A stretch of 64,000 nt of DNA, taken from assembly GCA_031761405.1 (NCBI GenBank), contig JASEVX010000006.1, positions 33,049,359-33,113,358 of the forward strand, written 5' to 3'. The DNA is from Serripes groenlandicus (lineage: Eukaryota > Mollusca > Bivalvia > Cardiida > Cardiidae). Below are positions 41,562 to 51,623 of this stretch, one piece after another. The notes beneath the pieces were generated by a model that saw only the letters and a program-made list of their open reading frames with translations, was not told the DNA's origin and did not search any database. Position 1 is the first letter of the stretch; every line of letters begins with the position of its first letter. The position numbers were made by a program, and so were the translations under genes.

Positions 41562-41827
41562 CCCCCCTTTCCCACATTCAACAAATCTGCAGCTGATGCC
41601 TTTAACACTTTCCCTCATACGAAAATTCAGCAGCAGACGACGTTGAATATATTTTGTCAAAAAATAGAAAATCTCTATAATTGAATGGATAACCTATGAC
41701 TAAAAGTGGAAAACATTGTGTCAAAAGGAGAAATTGCTCGTTTTGAGCAATTTCTTCTTTTGTCACTATGTTTTCAAAAAGCTGTTTGCTGCAGAGGCGT
41801 CAGAAAGCGACTATATGAGGGAAAGGG
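41562..41827 (+). mobile_element. MITE-1 inserted at the broken end of another MITE-1
   Basis: An outer left fragment (41562-41601: CCCCCTTTCCCACATTCAACAAATCTGCAGC, TTAA before it) is followed by a full 222 bp copy at 41606-41827, with TTAA at 41602-41605 and 41828-41831. The inner copy has GAATTCAGCAGC-type changes but an intact hairpin. Confidence 0.85.
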
Positions 41828-41844
41828 TTAAAATCTTTAGATAT

Positions 41845-42965
41845 AACAAGCAAATTCATGAAATTTATATCCCCCGCTTGCAGGAAATATTGTAGGAATG
41901 AAGTCCGCCAGGTTGTTACCAAGTTTGAAAAAAAACATGACATTTTTTGTTAATTAAGGGGCCATAACTCCACCCAATAAAGTCCGCCGAAAGTGACGAT
42001 CGAACTTGGCCTAGCCCGTAAGGCATTTAACCTTGTTACCAAGTTTGAAAAAAAAAGGTTCACATTTGTGGTAGTTATTGCACAGAAACGGACATTTTTT
42101 GTTAATTAAGGGGCCATAACTCCACCGAATAAAGTCCGCCGAAAGTGACGATCTAACTTGGCCTAGCCCTTAAGGCATTTAATCTTGTTACCAAGTTTGA
42201 AAAAAAAAGGTTCACATTTGTGGTAGTTATTGCACGGAAACAGCAACAAACGACATTTTTTGTTAATTAAGGGGCCATAACTCCACCGAATAAAGTCTGC
42301 CTAAAGTGACGATCTAACTTGGCCTAGACCTTAAGGCATTTAAAATCTTGTTACCAAGTTTGAAAAAAAAAGATTCACATTTGTGGTAGTTATTGCACGG
42401 AAACAGCAACAAACGACATTTTTTGTTAATTAAGGGGCCAAAACTCCACCGAATAAAGTCCGCCGAAAGTGACGATCGAACTTGGCCTAGCCCTTAAGGC
42501 ATTTAACCTTGTTACCAAGTTTGGAAAAAAAATGTTCACATTTGTGACAGTTATTGCACGGAAAGAGCAACAAACGACATTTTTTGTTAAATAAGGGGCC
42601 ATAACTCCAACGAATAAAGTCCGCCAAGAATGACGATCGAACTTGGCCTAGCCCTTAAGGTATTTAACCTTGTTACCAAGTTTGAAAAAAAACGGTTCAC
42701 ATTTGTGCCAGTTATTGCACGGAAACGGCAACAAACGACATTTTTTGTTAAATAAGGGGCCATAACTCCACCAAATAAAGTCCGCCGAAAGTGACGATCG
42801 AACTTGGCCTAGGCCTTAAGGCATTTAACCTTGTTACCAAGTTTGAACAAAAATGGTTCACATTTGTGGCAGTTATTGTACGGAAACGAAGTGTGACAGA
42901 CAGACGGACAGACGGACAAACCCAAATTAATAACCCCCCTTTTTTCTTTGAAAAAGCGGGGGATA
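41845..42965 (+). mobile_element. TR-G array element
   Basis: Left AACAAGCAAATTCATGAAATT, TATCCCCCGCTTGC; six monomers, the first truncated, as in 24551-25787 but with GTTAATTAAGG variants; GACAGACAGACGGAC; right AACCCCCC(T)n CTTTGAAAAAGCGGGGGATAA. It lacks the GGAGGGAGG tract and AAAACGGTTGTATA of the other two copies. Confidence 0.9.
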
Positions 42966-42966
42966 A

Positions 42967-43095
42967 AAATATTGCAAATATATCTCTATAAAAGATAGTA
43001 TGATTATTGAATATGAGTTAAAAACATTATGAGCAATATCTTCTTTTTTCACAATGTTTACAAAAGTCTCTGCTGCAGAGGCATCAGAAATATGG
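42967..43095 (+). mobile_element. MITE-1 right half, next to TR-G
   Basis: GCAAATATATCTCTATAAAAGATAG, GAGTTAAAAACATTATGAGCAATATC, TTTACAAAAGTCTCTGCTGCAGAGGCATCAG; ends without the GGGAAAGGG terminus. Confidence 0.65.
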
Positions 43096-43177
43096 GCCAG
43101 ACAGGCAGGCAAAGGCAGATCACCTGCCCTGGAGTCTTCACACTAAAAGCGGTCATCTTTTTCCATCTGCCAAAAAT

Positions 43178-43310
43178 AACTAGAACTATCACTGAAGATG
43201 ACAAATACCCCCTAAACAGCACCTTGACCTACACCATAACTTAACTAGAACTATCACTGAAGATGACAAATACCCCCTAAACAGCACCTTGACCTACAAC
43301 ATAACTTAAC
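43178..43310 (+). mobile_element. tandem pair of TR-K left ends
   Basis: A 65 bp unit, AACTAGAACTATCACTGAAG ... AATACCCCCTAAACAGC ... ACCTTGACCTACA.CATAACTT, occurs twice in direct succession (43178 and 43243). No array or right end follows. Confidence 0.9.
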
Positions 43311-44304
43311 AAGAGAAAGTTGATGCAAGGCATCAATGTCGCCAGAAAAGACTGCATTGATTTATTGTTTAACACACATGTATTCTTGACTTTCATTAGT
43401 CTAAACATACACATAATGTTTTCATAACGACTAATTCCAGGATTTTTGAAATTCCACATAGATCTACAAATTTCAGGATTTCTTATGGTCAGGATTTTGG
43501 ATGTTTTGTATTTGTCAATAAAACCACAACAAATTAATACATTTTGGGATTTAAATCTACATGCAATAAAAAGCTATTAAACCCTTTCCATGTCTGAAGC
43601 AACAATGAAAACCTTTAAACGCTTAAAACATTGAGAAAATGGTTAAATTGCTGAAGACATGAACTTCCTCCTTTTTAATAATAATTATAATAAATATTTC
43701 ACAGATGTTAAAAATTATCATCATATGTTTAAAACGTAGACCACACTTGAAACAACATATCAGCTAAATTGTTTATCTAAATCGTTGATGCATACAATAT
43801 ATGTTTGGCGCAAGAGAAATGCCAGTTGCGAGTCCCATTACTATTTAATAGGTGGCAAGTATGAAATTAATTGGGTGCGAAAGAGCAGATTTTCTTTATT
43901 TCTAAATCTATTGTTTATCAGAGTTTGTTCTTCTCTTAATTTGTTTCAAGCCAAATAAACATTTAATATCACATATATTTAATCATTTAAGTGTGTAATA
44001 TTAGCTATCTATGATAGACTATCTGTAATAAGGTGTTTGAGCATTCTTTCGAAATGTTGACCCTCGTTTCAAGATGTCAGACATCGAAGAAAGTGAATAC
44101 AAAGTCAGGCAAAGCTTTAGTGCATGTTTTATTCCACTGCATTCGAGAGAAAAAAAGCATTTCTATAGACTATCTTTCTTTCTCCTACATTCGACCCATG
44201 CACTCGTTTCGTGACGTTTAAGATATCAATTTGTCGTGCGACATTTTTTGTCTGCATAAACAAGTCACTTTTCTAAGTTTACATTTTACTTCCGGTTACT
44301 TCGC
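43311..44304. other. no gene seen
   Basis: AT-rich, comparatively repeat-poor. A weak MITE-1-like left end (TTAAACCCTTTCCATG) is near 43577. A 62-codon open frame at 44033 is unrecognised. Confidence 0.4.
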
Positions 44305-44862
44305 TTTGTTTACATTTTGGCAATATGAAACTAGGTCACGAACTGAGGAAAAGGCGTTTCGAAGTTCACGACCGATAAACAGGCTTATATTTGAGACATA
44401 TTTTCACAAAATATTTCTTATTTTTGTTTCTGTTACCAGTTTATGTTGATACTAATCTATTAAAAGGAGAATTCAACGTGATTTTCATATCGATAGTCTC
44501 TGCAAGCAGGTGCGCGTATCTAAACAAATTTGACTGTGCGACGTAAAGGTTTGTAGTTATCGCCTTTTGATTACATAGTTTATGAAAATAAAGTATCCCA
44601 GTCTAGCTAATAGGGGACTGTTTTGTCTTCGTAAATAAAACACAAAAACGTAAATGCCAGTCAAAATAAAGAAACTGCACATACTTAAAACATCGGAATA
44701 TTTATTTTATTTTAGATGTGTCATAACTTAGTGTTTTTAAACAAACGCAATTGTAATATGTTCAAGACATTTAAAAAAAAAAAATCTAATAATAACCCCC
44801 CCTCCCATGTGATTTCCGAAAATCTATTAAAAATAGAAGTCGCAGGCTTCTGCCCGGCGACT

Positions 44863-45050
44863 AATTAGTAAAAGGGCCATAACTCTGTAAAATATCATGC
44901 AATTGTAACCCCTTTAGGATATGCACATCTCCTCTTGGTATAGAAGCTTCATGTAAAATGTTATTGAATTCCTCCCAGTGGTTTGTAAGAAATAGGCCGG
45001 ACAAAATATGGCTTCCTATATACCCCCCTCTTCTTCGAAGGGGGTATAAT
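44863..45050 (+). mobile_element. TR-K right part
   Basis: AATTAGTAAAAGGGCCATAACTCTGTAAAATATCATGCAATTG, one partial monomer, GGCCGGACAAAATATGGC and hairpin TATACCCCCCTCTTCTTCGAAGGGGGTATA. The CCGA microsatellite is absent and the left end is missing. Confidence 0.8.
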
Positions 45051-45281
45051 TATTTTTAAATTGAAAGTCTCTAAATAGTATACATGTATCAAGTTAATTA
45101 ATAGGACACTGCCATGGCACAATGACATATTATAAGCATAATGAAACAAATTAGTATGTATTTATAAACCAAATTGAGACCATAAATATTATATCAAAAG
45201 CTGTAATTATTCAAGCTTCTAGGTAATGAATGCCACACAGGAAAACTTGACCCATTCCGTGACATACAGACGCTTTCTTAA

Positions 45282-45402
45282 CCCTTTCCTTCATATAGAT
45301 GCTTTGTGACGCCTCTGCAGCATACAACTTTTGAAAACATTGTGGCAAAAAGGAGAAATTGCTCAAAACAAGCAATTTCTCGTTTTTGCCACAATGTTTT
45401 CG
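45282..45402 (-). mobile_element. MITE-1 left two-thirds
   Basis: TTAA (45278-45281), CCCTTTCCTTCATATAGATGC, GACGCCTCTGCAGC, hairpin AAAACGAGAAATTGC-type stem (AAATTGCTCAAAACAAGCAATTT). Beyond TTTTCGG it passes into other sequence (45409-45475) related to 60398-60462. Confidence 0.75.
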
Positions 45403-45408
45403 GTTTTT

Positions 45409-45475
45409 AATAGCTTTTCGGAAATGACATGGGAGGCGAGTTATTATTAGAAATAAACAAATTTAAATGTCTACA
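45409..45475. repeat. dispersed repeat, partner at 60398-60462
   Basis: ATAGCTTTTC.GAAAT.AC.TG..AGG.GAGTT.TTATTAG is shared by both sites. Nature unknown. Confidence 0.6.
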
Positions 45476-45843
45476 ACAAAATTCTCTTTTTAATAGCAAT
45501 TTTAACTTACTCAATGTTATTTTCATGTTCAAAGTAATGTCTTGATTTGTGTAGAATTCATTTAATAATGCTAATCCATGTAGATCTAAAATAGGAACTG
45601 TTTCTAAGCTTAATATAGTGACCTTTAACATCGATTTTCGCGCATGCGCATTTCGATATGAAGAAGCGAGTGGTCAAAATATTATTTTAGATAAGTATGA
45701 ACATAAACAAAAAAAAGAAATATTTTGTGAAAATATGTCTCAAATATATGCCTATTTATCCGTCGTGAACGTCAAAACGCTTTTTCCTCAGTTTGTGACC
45801 TAGTTTCATATTGCCAAAAAAAAACATATCATGTAAACATTAA

Positions 45844-46079
45844 CCCTTTCCCTCATATAGATGCTTTCTGATGCAGACGGCTTTGTAAAAACAGTGACAA
45901 AAGAAGAAATTGCACAAAACGTGCAACTTCTTGCACAAAACGTGCAATTTCTCCTTTTGCCAAAATGTTTTTCGCTTTTAGTCATTATAAGGTTATCCAT
46001 TCAATTATGGAGATTTTTTATGTTTTGACAAAATACGTTCAAAGTCGTCTGCTGCAGAATTGTTGTATGAGGGAAAGGG
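45844..46079 (-). mobile_element. MITE-1 with duplicated hairpin loop
   Basis: TTAA at 45840-45843 and 46080-46083. The loop segment TTGCACAAAACGTGCAA is present twice in tandem, giving 236 bp. The first arm has lost GACGCCTCTGC. Confidence 0.9.
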
Positions 46080-46152
46080 TTAACTGTTACAACCTTCCAA
46101 CAAACAACAAACCTGCAGCAGATTACATTGTCAAAAATAAGGAGAATCCCTA

Positions 46153-46443
46153 TAAACTAGAAATATCACTGAAGGTGATGAATACCCCCAGCTGGTGCCT
46201 GACAATATACATATGTATGAGAAATTCAAGGGGCCATAACTCATTTAAAAATAATTCCAGTGCAACACGCCGACAATATGCACAACTAGGCTTGGTATCA
46301 ATCATTCGTGTGAAGTTATATTGAATTCTGCTGAGAAATAGTGTTCACAAGAAATGTCCACAGACCAACGAAACGACAAACCGACCGACCGACAAGCGTG
46401 ACTCCTATATAGACCCCATATACTATGTATCTGAGGGTATAAT
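46153..46443 (+). mobile_element. TR-K-like element, single monomer
   Basis: AAACTAGAAATATCACTGAAGG, AATACCCCCAGC, one monomer with AGGGGCCATAACTCATTT and GTGTGAAGTTATATTGAATTC, CCGACCGACCGAC, GTGACTCCTATATAGACCCCATATAC ... GAGGGTATAATC. Confidence 0.85.
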
Positions 46444-46451
46444 CAAAGTAT

Positions 46452-46710
46452 AACAAGAGATGTTTCTCAAACTTTATGAACACCTGAGCATCACATTGTC
46501 AGGAGCATTTTATGTTCAGTCCTTTTGACCTTGATCTTTGACCTCAGGACCTAAAAATCGAAAGGGGTCATCTAATGCTGAATTTCAGGACATTTAATAA
46601 TGCCCAAGCATTCTGCAGATATCAATCAGACAAGATTGTTGTCTTCCAGGTCACTGAGACCTTGACCTTTGAATGAATGACCTCAAAGTCAAGACAAATT
46701 TTGGTCTCCC
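46452..46710 (+). mobile_element. unclassified TR left part
   Basis: Starts AACAAGAGATGTTTCTC and contains repeated TTGACCTTGATCTTTGACC / CCTTGACCTTTGAATG motifs. No right end seen. Similar TGACCTTGACCTTTG motifs occur at 22600. Confidence 0.5.
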
Positions 46711-46795
46711 AAAATATGAAGAATCCCTATCAAGGAAAATATAATTATTGAATCACTTGTTGAAAACATTGTGGCAAAAGGAGAAATTATTCATC

Positions 46796-48476
46796 ACAAG
46801 CAAATTCAGAGAATCATGGTCCCCCGCCAGGGTCAAGGTCACAAAAATTGATGGAAAGGGGTTGTCACAAGGAATACACATGTGAAATATGAAAGCAGTA
46901 CCTATTACGGTTCAGAAGTAAGGGCCATAACTCCGTGAAAAATCATCCAACCGGAACGCAAACACGATATGCGCATCTACACTTGGTGGTGATCCTTCCT
47001 ATGAAGTTTCATAAAATTCCAAAAAGCGGTTGCAGAGAAATAGCCCGGAAATGAATTTAGTCATACATAGCCTGATGGTGGAGTAAAGGGCCATAACTCC
47101 GTGAAAAATAATCCAACCAGAACGCAAACACGATATGCGCATCTACACTTGGTGGTGATCCTTCCTATAAAGTTTCATCAAATTCCAAAAATCGGTTGCA
47201 GAGAGATAGCCCGGAAATGAATTAAGTCATACATAGCCGGATGGTGGGGTAAAACTCCGTGAAAAATCATCCAACCGGAACGCAAACACGATATGCGCAT
47301 CTACACTTGGTGGTGATCCTTCCTATAAAGTTTCATAAAATTCCAAAAAGCGGTTGCAGAGAAATAGCCCGGAAATGAATTTAGTCATACATAGCCTGAT
47401 GGTGGAGTAAAGGGCCATAACTCCGTGAAAAATAATCCAACCGGAACGCAAACACGATATGCGCATCTACACTTGATGGTGATCCTTCCTATGAAGTTTC
47501 ATAAAATTCCAAAAAGCGGTTGCAGAGAAATAGCCCGGAAATGAATTTAGTCATACATAGCCTGATGGTGGAGTAAAGGGCCATAACTCCGTGAAAAATA
47601 ATCCAACCGGAACGCAAACACGATATGCGCATCTACACTTGGTGGTGATCCTTCCTATGAAGTTTCATAAAATTCCAAAAAGCGGTTGCAGAGAAATAGC
47701 CCGGAAATGAATTTAGTCATACATAGCCTGATGGTGGGGTAAAGGGCCATAACTCCGTGCAAAATAATCAAACCGGAACGCAAACACGATATGCGCATCT
47801 ACACTTGGTGGTGATCCTTCCTATGAAGTTTCATAAAATTCCAAAAAGCGGTTGCAGAGAAATAGCCCGGAAATGAATTTAGTCATACATAGCCTGATGG
47901 TGGAGTAAAGGGCCATAACTCCGTGAAAAATAATCCAACCGGAACGCAAACACGATATGCGCATCTACACTTGGTGGTGATCCTTCCTATGAAGTTTCAT
48001 AAAATTCCAAAAAGCGGTTGCAGAGAAATAGCCCGGAAATGAATTTAGTCATACATAGCCTGATGGTGGGGTAAAGGGCCATAACTCCGTGCAAAATAAT
48101 CCAACCGGAACGCAAACACGATATGCGCATCTACACTTGGTGGTGATCCTTCCCATGAAGTTTCATAAAATTCCAAAAAGCGGTTGCAGAGAAATAGCCC
48201 GGAAATGAATTTAGTCATACATAGGGGTAAAGGGCCATAACTAGTCAGGGTCAAGGTCACAAGGTCAAAAAATTGGTATTGATGGAAAGGGGTTGTCACA
48301 AGGAATACACATGTGAAATATGAAAGCAGTACCTATTACGGTTCAGAAGTTATGACCAAGGTTAAAGTTTTTGTGACAGCGTGACTGACGGACTGACGGA
48401 CTGACGGACGGACTGACGGACTGACTGACGAATGAGAAATAATAGTCCCCAGCTTTCGCTAAAAGCGGGGGACAAT
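46796..48476 (+). mobile_element. TR-I array element, 166 bp monomers
   Basis: Left ACAAGCAAATTCAGAG, GGTCCCCCGCC. About eight monomers with GGGCCATAACTCCGTG, GGAACGCAAACACGATATGC, CTTGGTGGTGATCCTTCCTA, TGAAGTTTCATAAAATTCC; GGGCC at 46922, 47088, 47412, 47578, 47744, 47910 and 48076 (166 bp steps, one unit shortened). A ~95 bp block (GGTCAAGGTCAC ... GTACCTATTACGGTTCAGAAGT) stands on both sides of the array. Right: GACTGACGGACTGACGG, AGTCCCCAGCTTTCGCTAAAAGCGGGGGACAA. Confidence 0.92.
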
Positions 48477-48545
48477 AAGCAGCTTTACCACAAAGTTTTA
48501 CAATAGTCGTCTGCTGCAGATGCATCAGAGTGTGTCTGCTATCAG

Positions 48546-49070
48546 GTCAACATCACAAACAACTGTATAAGGATTTAGAAATGCATTGTTAAAATAATTC
48601 TAGGAAGCATGTTAGATTTATGAATGACGTAAAAATAAAGGATATTTATTCATCATTAATTTGTCTTGAAATGGGACTGGATCAGTAAGACAATAATTCT
48701 GTGTAATGCAAACAAATTTTACAATAATTACATGGTTATGCAGGGACTGCTGACGTGTTAACAATTATGACACTGCAGAACTGTCAGGAGAAAGTCTTGT
48801 ATAAAGGCAGGACAGAAATAACAAATCAAATATTCGTAGAAACAATTGTTGCCTGCCAATAAGCTGTGTAACTGAAAGACATACAGACGGACGACAGAGA
48901 AGTCATGATCTCTATGTATCATACAGACAGATGACAGAGAAGTCATGATCTCTATGTAACATACTGCCTAGGCAGGCAACAACAAAATATCTCAAATTTC
49001 TTGAGCATTGCAAACAAAATTTGGTGCTATTTCTGGTGTCTTTTATCAATAAGCTAGATAAAAAGTAAGA
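48546..49070. repeat. no gene; 40 bp tandem duplication
   Basis: 48880-48919 and 48920-48959 are nearly identical 40 bp units (GACAGAGAAGTCATGATCTC). They lie between GTTGCCTGCC (48848) and GGCAGGCAAC (48969), an inverted pair. Confidence 0.75.
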
Positions 49071-50095
49071 AATAGGAGGACAATGATGGTCCTAAATTGC
49101 TCACCTGATTTAAAAGAACTTTTAAAAATAGTTTTCAAAGTAGATATAAGGAAATCCAGCTCTGCCCCCTTGTGGTCATGTTTATCAATGGATCAGAGTA
49201 TTTTGAACATATTATCTTGGTAGAGGGTCGCCTTTGTGTCAAATTATTTACAAATCAGGCCTATACTTTAAGACCAGAATATTTTTCACTAAATATACAT
49301 AAATGCAGCCATGCTTATCAATAAACCAACAGGTCATCCGAGGAACCTAATTATTTTCAAAGGGACCTATCCTTTTGGTCAAAAATATTTTTAAAGGTTT
49401 TACAAACCCTTTAACCTAACAGGCATGTTTTTCAATGGAAAGGAATTTCAACAATCTTGGTAGAAACTGATCAACACCCATTTAATATTTGTGCAAAATT
49501 ATTTTCAAACCCAGCAAAAAAGAAAAAATTTAAAGTTTTAATTTAAACATATATAAGAAAAACAAGTTGCGCCCCCTGGCTGCCATGTTTTCCAACAGAT
49601 CAGAATATTTGAAAAATCTTGGTAGAAGTTCACATAGGGAACATTAATTTTGTGCCAAATAATTTTCCAATTGGGCTAGTACTTTGGGACAATAAATTTG
49701 TTATAAAGTGTTGGCATAAATCCCTCTTTCTGATGCCGCAGCAACCAAAGTTCTACAATTTTAATGATGGCTACCAAGGGTATATTCTGTGAAATTATTT
49801 TAAAATCGGACAATTAGTTTCAGAAAAGATTTGAATGTATCAGCCAATGGACAGTGAGTGATGACATTAACTATAACCTCAATCCCTTCCTTCTTAGGTG
49901 AAAGACTTTAAAAATGGTAGTAAAGGCTGTCCTCTTTGGCGTTCAGGATTGCGGGGTTAGCATTACGATTAACTGGCTGGTGTCCAATAGTACTAGTCAG
50001 TTACCCAGGAAACGCCGTGATATAACTGAACAATTGTTGATAGCGGCGTAAAACACCAATCAATCAATCGATCAATCCTTCTCGGTTGAGCTAAT
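49071..50095 (+). mobile_element. TR-N array element, diverged, with SINE-I in its right end
   Basis: Left AATAGGAGGACAATGATGGTCCT, GCTCACCT. Degenerate ~160 bp monomers (CTGCCCCCTTGTGGTCATG; GCGCCCCCTGGCTGCCATG; GATGCCGCAGCAACCAAAG). The right hairpin is degraded: AACCTCAATCCCTTCC, then the SINE, then CTCGGTTGAGCTAATAAG. An old element. Confidence 0.75.
49895..50075 (+). mobile_element. SINE-I, 5' truncated
   Basis: Begins inside the body (AGGTGAAAGACTTTAAAAATGGTAG), tail ACGCCGTGATATAACTGAACAATTG ... GCGGCGTAAAACACC and (AATC)n. A short TCCTTCT duplication flanks it (49888-49894 and 50076-50082). Confidence 0.78.
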
Positions 50096-50137
50096 AAGGC
50101 CAATAACTCTTGAATACTTTTATGACAAACTTTTTAA

Positions 50138-50449
50138 CCCTTTCCCACAAGTAGACACATTCTTAGGCCTTAGGTGCAGCAGATGAATTTTGAAAACATT
50201 GTGACAAAAGGAGAAATCTCTCAAGATGAGCAATTTTTCCTTTTACCACAATGATTTCTGCTCTTTTCACCAGTTTTATTTTCATATATAGAGATTTTTG
50301 ATATTTTTCCTTGATTTGTTCAAAGTCGTCTGCTGCAGATTTGTTGTATGTGGAAAAGGGTTAAAACTTCAAAGGAAAGCACTTAAGGCTTTCATTTCAA
50401 ATGTGAATTACTTCAGATGCGTCGCAATGCATCTGCATGTGGGAAAGGG
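50138..50449 (-). mobile_element. MITE-1, complete, plus adjacent right-end fragment
   Basis: Complete copy 50138-50360 with TTAA at 50134-50137 and 50361-50364 (hairpin AAATCTCTCAAGATGAGCAATTT). 50365-50449 is a further right part ending GCATGTGGGAAAGGG at TTAA (50450-50453). Confidence 0.85.
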
Positions 50450-50644
50450 TTAAACAAACAAAAACATATGAAAAACAGATTTACATATCACCAGATAACT
50501 GGTTAATTCTTATAAAAGCGACAGACTGGAAATATATCTGGAGTCAACTGAACTGCATTTAAAACATTCCCTGGTCTCACATTCCTAGACCATTCCGAAT
50601 TGAAAAACTTGATTTGTCAAAAACTGGATTAAACCAAAATAGTT

Positions 50645-50815
50645 TGGCAATAATAAATAGATTAATTGGTGTAAAATGCTGTTTTCAACAGTTTTTCAGT
50701 CACATCACGGCGGCCAGTTCACCTACACATGCGTTTCCTGGCTTTCTCACATCAGTCTTTCCAAGCAACTGGCTGCTTTTCCATATAGACCGTTAGCCCA
50801 TTGATTGAAGATGAA
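50645..50815 (-). mobile_element. SINE-IV
   Basis: Tail GGTGTAAAATGCTGTTTTCAACAG, CAGTCACATCACGGCGGCCAGTTCACC, GTTTCCTGGCTTTCTCACATCAG, CAACTGGCTGCTTTTCC. No intact tRNA-like head, so the copy is 5' truncated or of a headless type. Confidence 0.68.
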
Positions 50816-50934
50816 TGACATGTCTTGTCACAGTGACTTTTGACAAATATTCGAAAGAAAGATGACAAAGCTGGCCCAGCTAGTTATAATTAATGAATGT
50901 AACTTAAGACAACAGAAAATCTAATAATTACGTG

Positions 50935-51060
50935 AATTTCTCCTTTTTCCAACAATGTTTTAAAAAGTTGTCTGTAGCAGTATCAGGGTAACACCTCTGC
51001 AGCAGACGAATTTAAATAATATATTTAGAAAAGGAGACATTTCTTTAAAATTATAACATT
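50935..51060. mobile_element. MITE-1 fragments
   Basis: GAATTTCTCCTTTTTCCAACAATGTTTT, GTTGTCTGTAGCAG, then AACACCTCTGCAGCAGACGAATTT and AAAAGGAGACATTTC; order scrambled, no ends. Confidence 0.55.
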
Positions 51061-51204
51061 TTCGTTTTTAGCAGAAATTCATGTTTTCTTAATTACAATC
51101 TTTTTTTTTAAAGTTGTATTGATATTGCAATTAAACATTTCCAGATGTAGCAATAGCAATTCTTTCTTGTGAAAGTTCCAAAGACGATTCTTATAAAAGC
51201 ATAT

Positions 51205-51455
51205 CGAAGGCTTGGCGTGAAACGGTTGTAACTAAATTTGGTATTTTTGTTTTACCAAGGTTAATGACCTCGCCATAAAATCATTATAAGCATTAAATCA
51301 TTTTTCTTGGTAAACAACAAACATTTAGGTGCCATTGCTCGTTCTGAGCAAATTGGCACCTAAATTTGCATTGTTTACAAAGTGGTCAAAATTGCCCCTA
51401 AACCAGGGTTTTCAAAATAGGCTTTTAGTTACAACTGTTTCACGCCAAGCCCTCG
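51205..51455 (-). mobile_element. MITE-2 copy 2
   Basis: CGAAGGCTTGGCGTGAAACGG ... CACGCCAAGCCCTCG with ATAT on both sides (51201-51204 and 51456-51459). Central palindrome ATTTAGGTGCCATTGCTC / GAGCAAATTGGCACCTAAAT. Aligns end to end with 9221-9460 in reverse orientation, including CCTAAACCAGGGTTTTC. Confidence 0.85.
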
Positions 51456-51623
51456 ATATGGAGAAAAGAGTTTAATAATTTGATAGACGTTTGCTTACCA
51501 GCAGTCATTTCTCTCAGTGCAGAATGATTCTATCTTCATTTAAAACCGTTTGATATTTACACTGTTTGCATTTAGCCATTATCCTGTTTGTTGAGAACTT
51601 TGAAATTGATTTAATACAAGACA

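Larger units (their letters stand above)
44305..45839. repeat. inverted repeat pair, ~140 bp arms, 1.25 kb apart
   Basis: 44305-44445 and the reverse complement of 45695-45839 share GGCAATATGAAACTAGGTCAC.AACTGAGGAAAA.GCGTTT and TTTGAGACATATTTTCACAAAATATTTCTT, roughly 90% over ~110 bp. Outer edges begin GTTTACAT in both. The interval holds a TR-K right part and a MITE-1 piece. Either the long ends of a ~1.5 kb transposon or two separate copies in opposite orientation. Confidence 0.8.
46105..48545 (+). mobile_element. MITE-1 carrying three TR elements
   Basis: MITE pieces: 46105-46152 (AACAAACCTGCAGCAGATTAC ... AGAATCCCTATA), 46711-46795 (AAAATATGAAGAATCCCTAT ... GAAAACATTGTGGCAAAAGGAGAAATTATTC) and 48477-48545 (CTTTACCACAAAGTTTTACAATAGTCGTCTGCTGCAGATGC). 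Between them lie TR-K (46153-46443), a TR fragment (46452-46710) and TR-I (46796-48476). Confidence 0.7.

Noticed and set aside
44231..44449. 72-codon frame at the left arm of the inverted pair
   Set aside because: The partner arm has an in-frame stop (TGA for CGA) and no known domain is seen.
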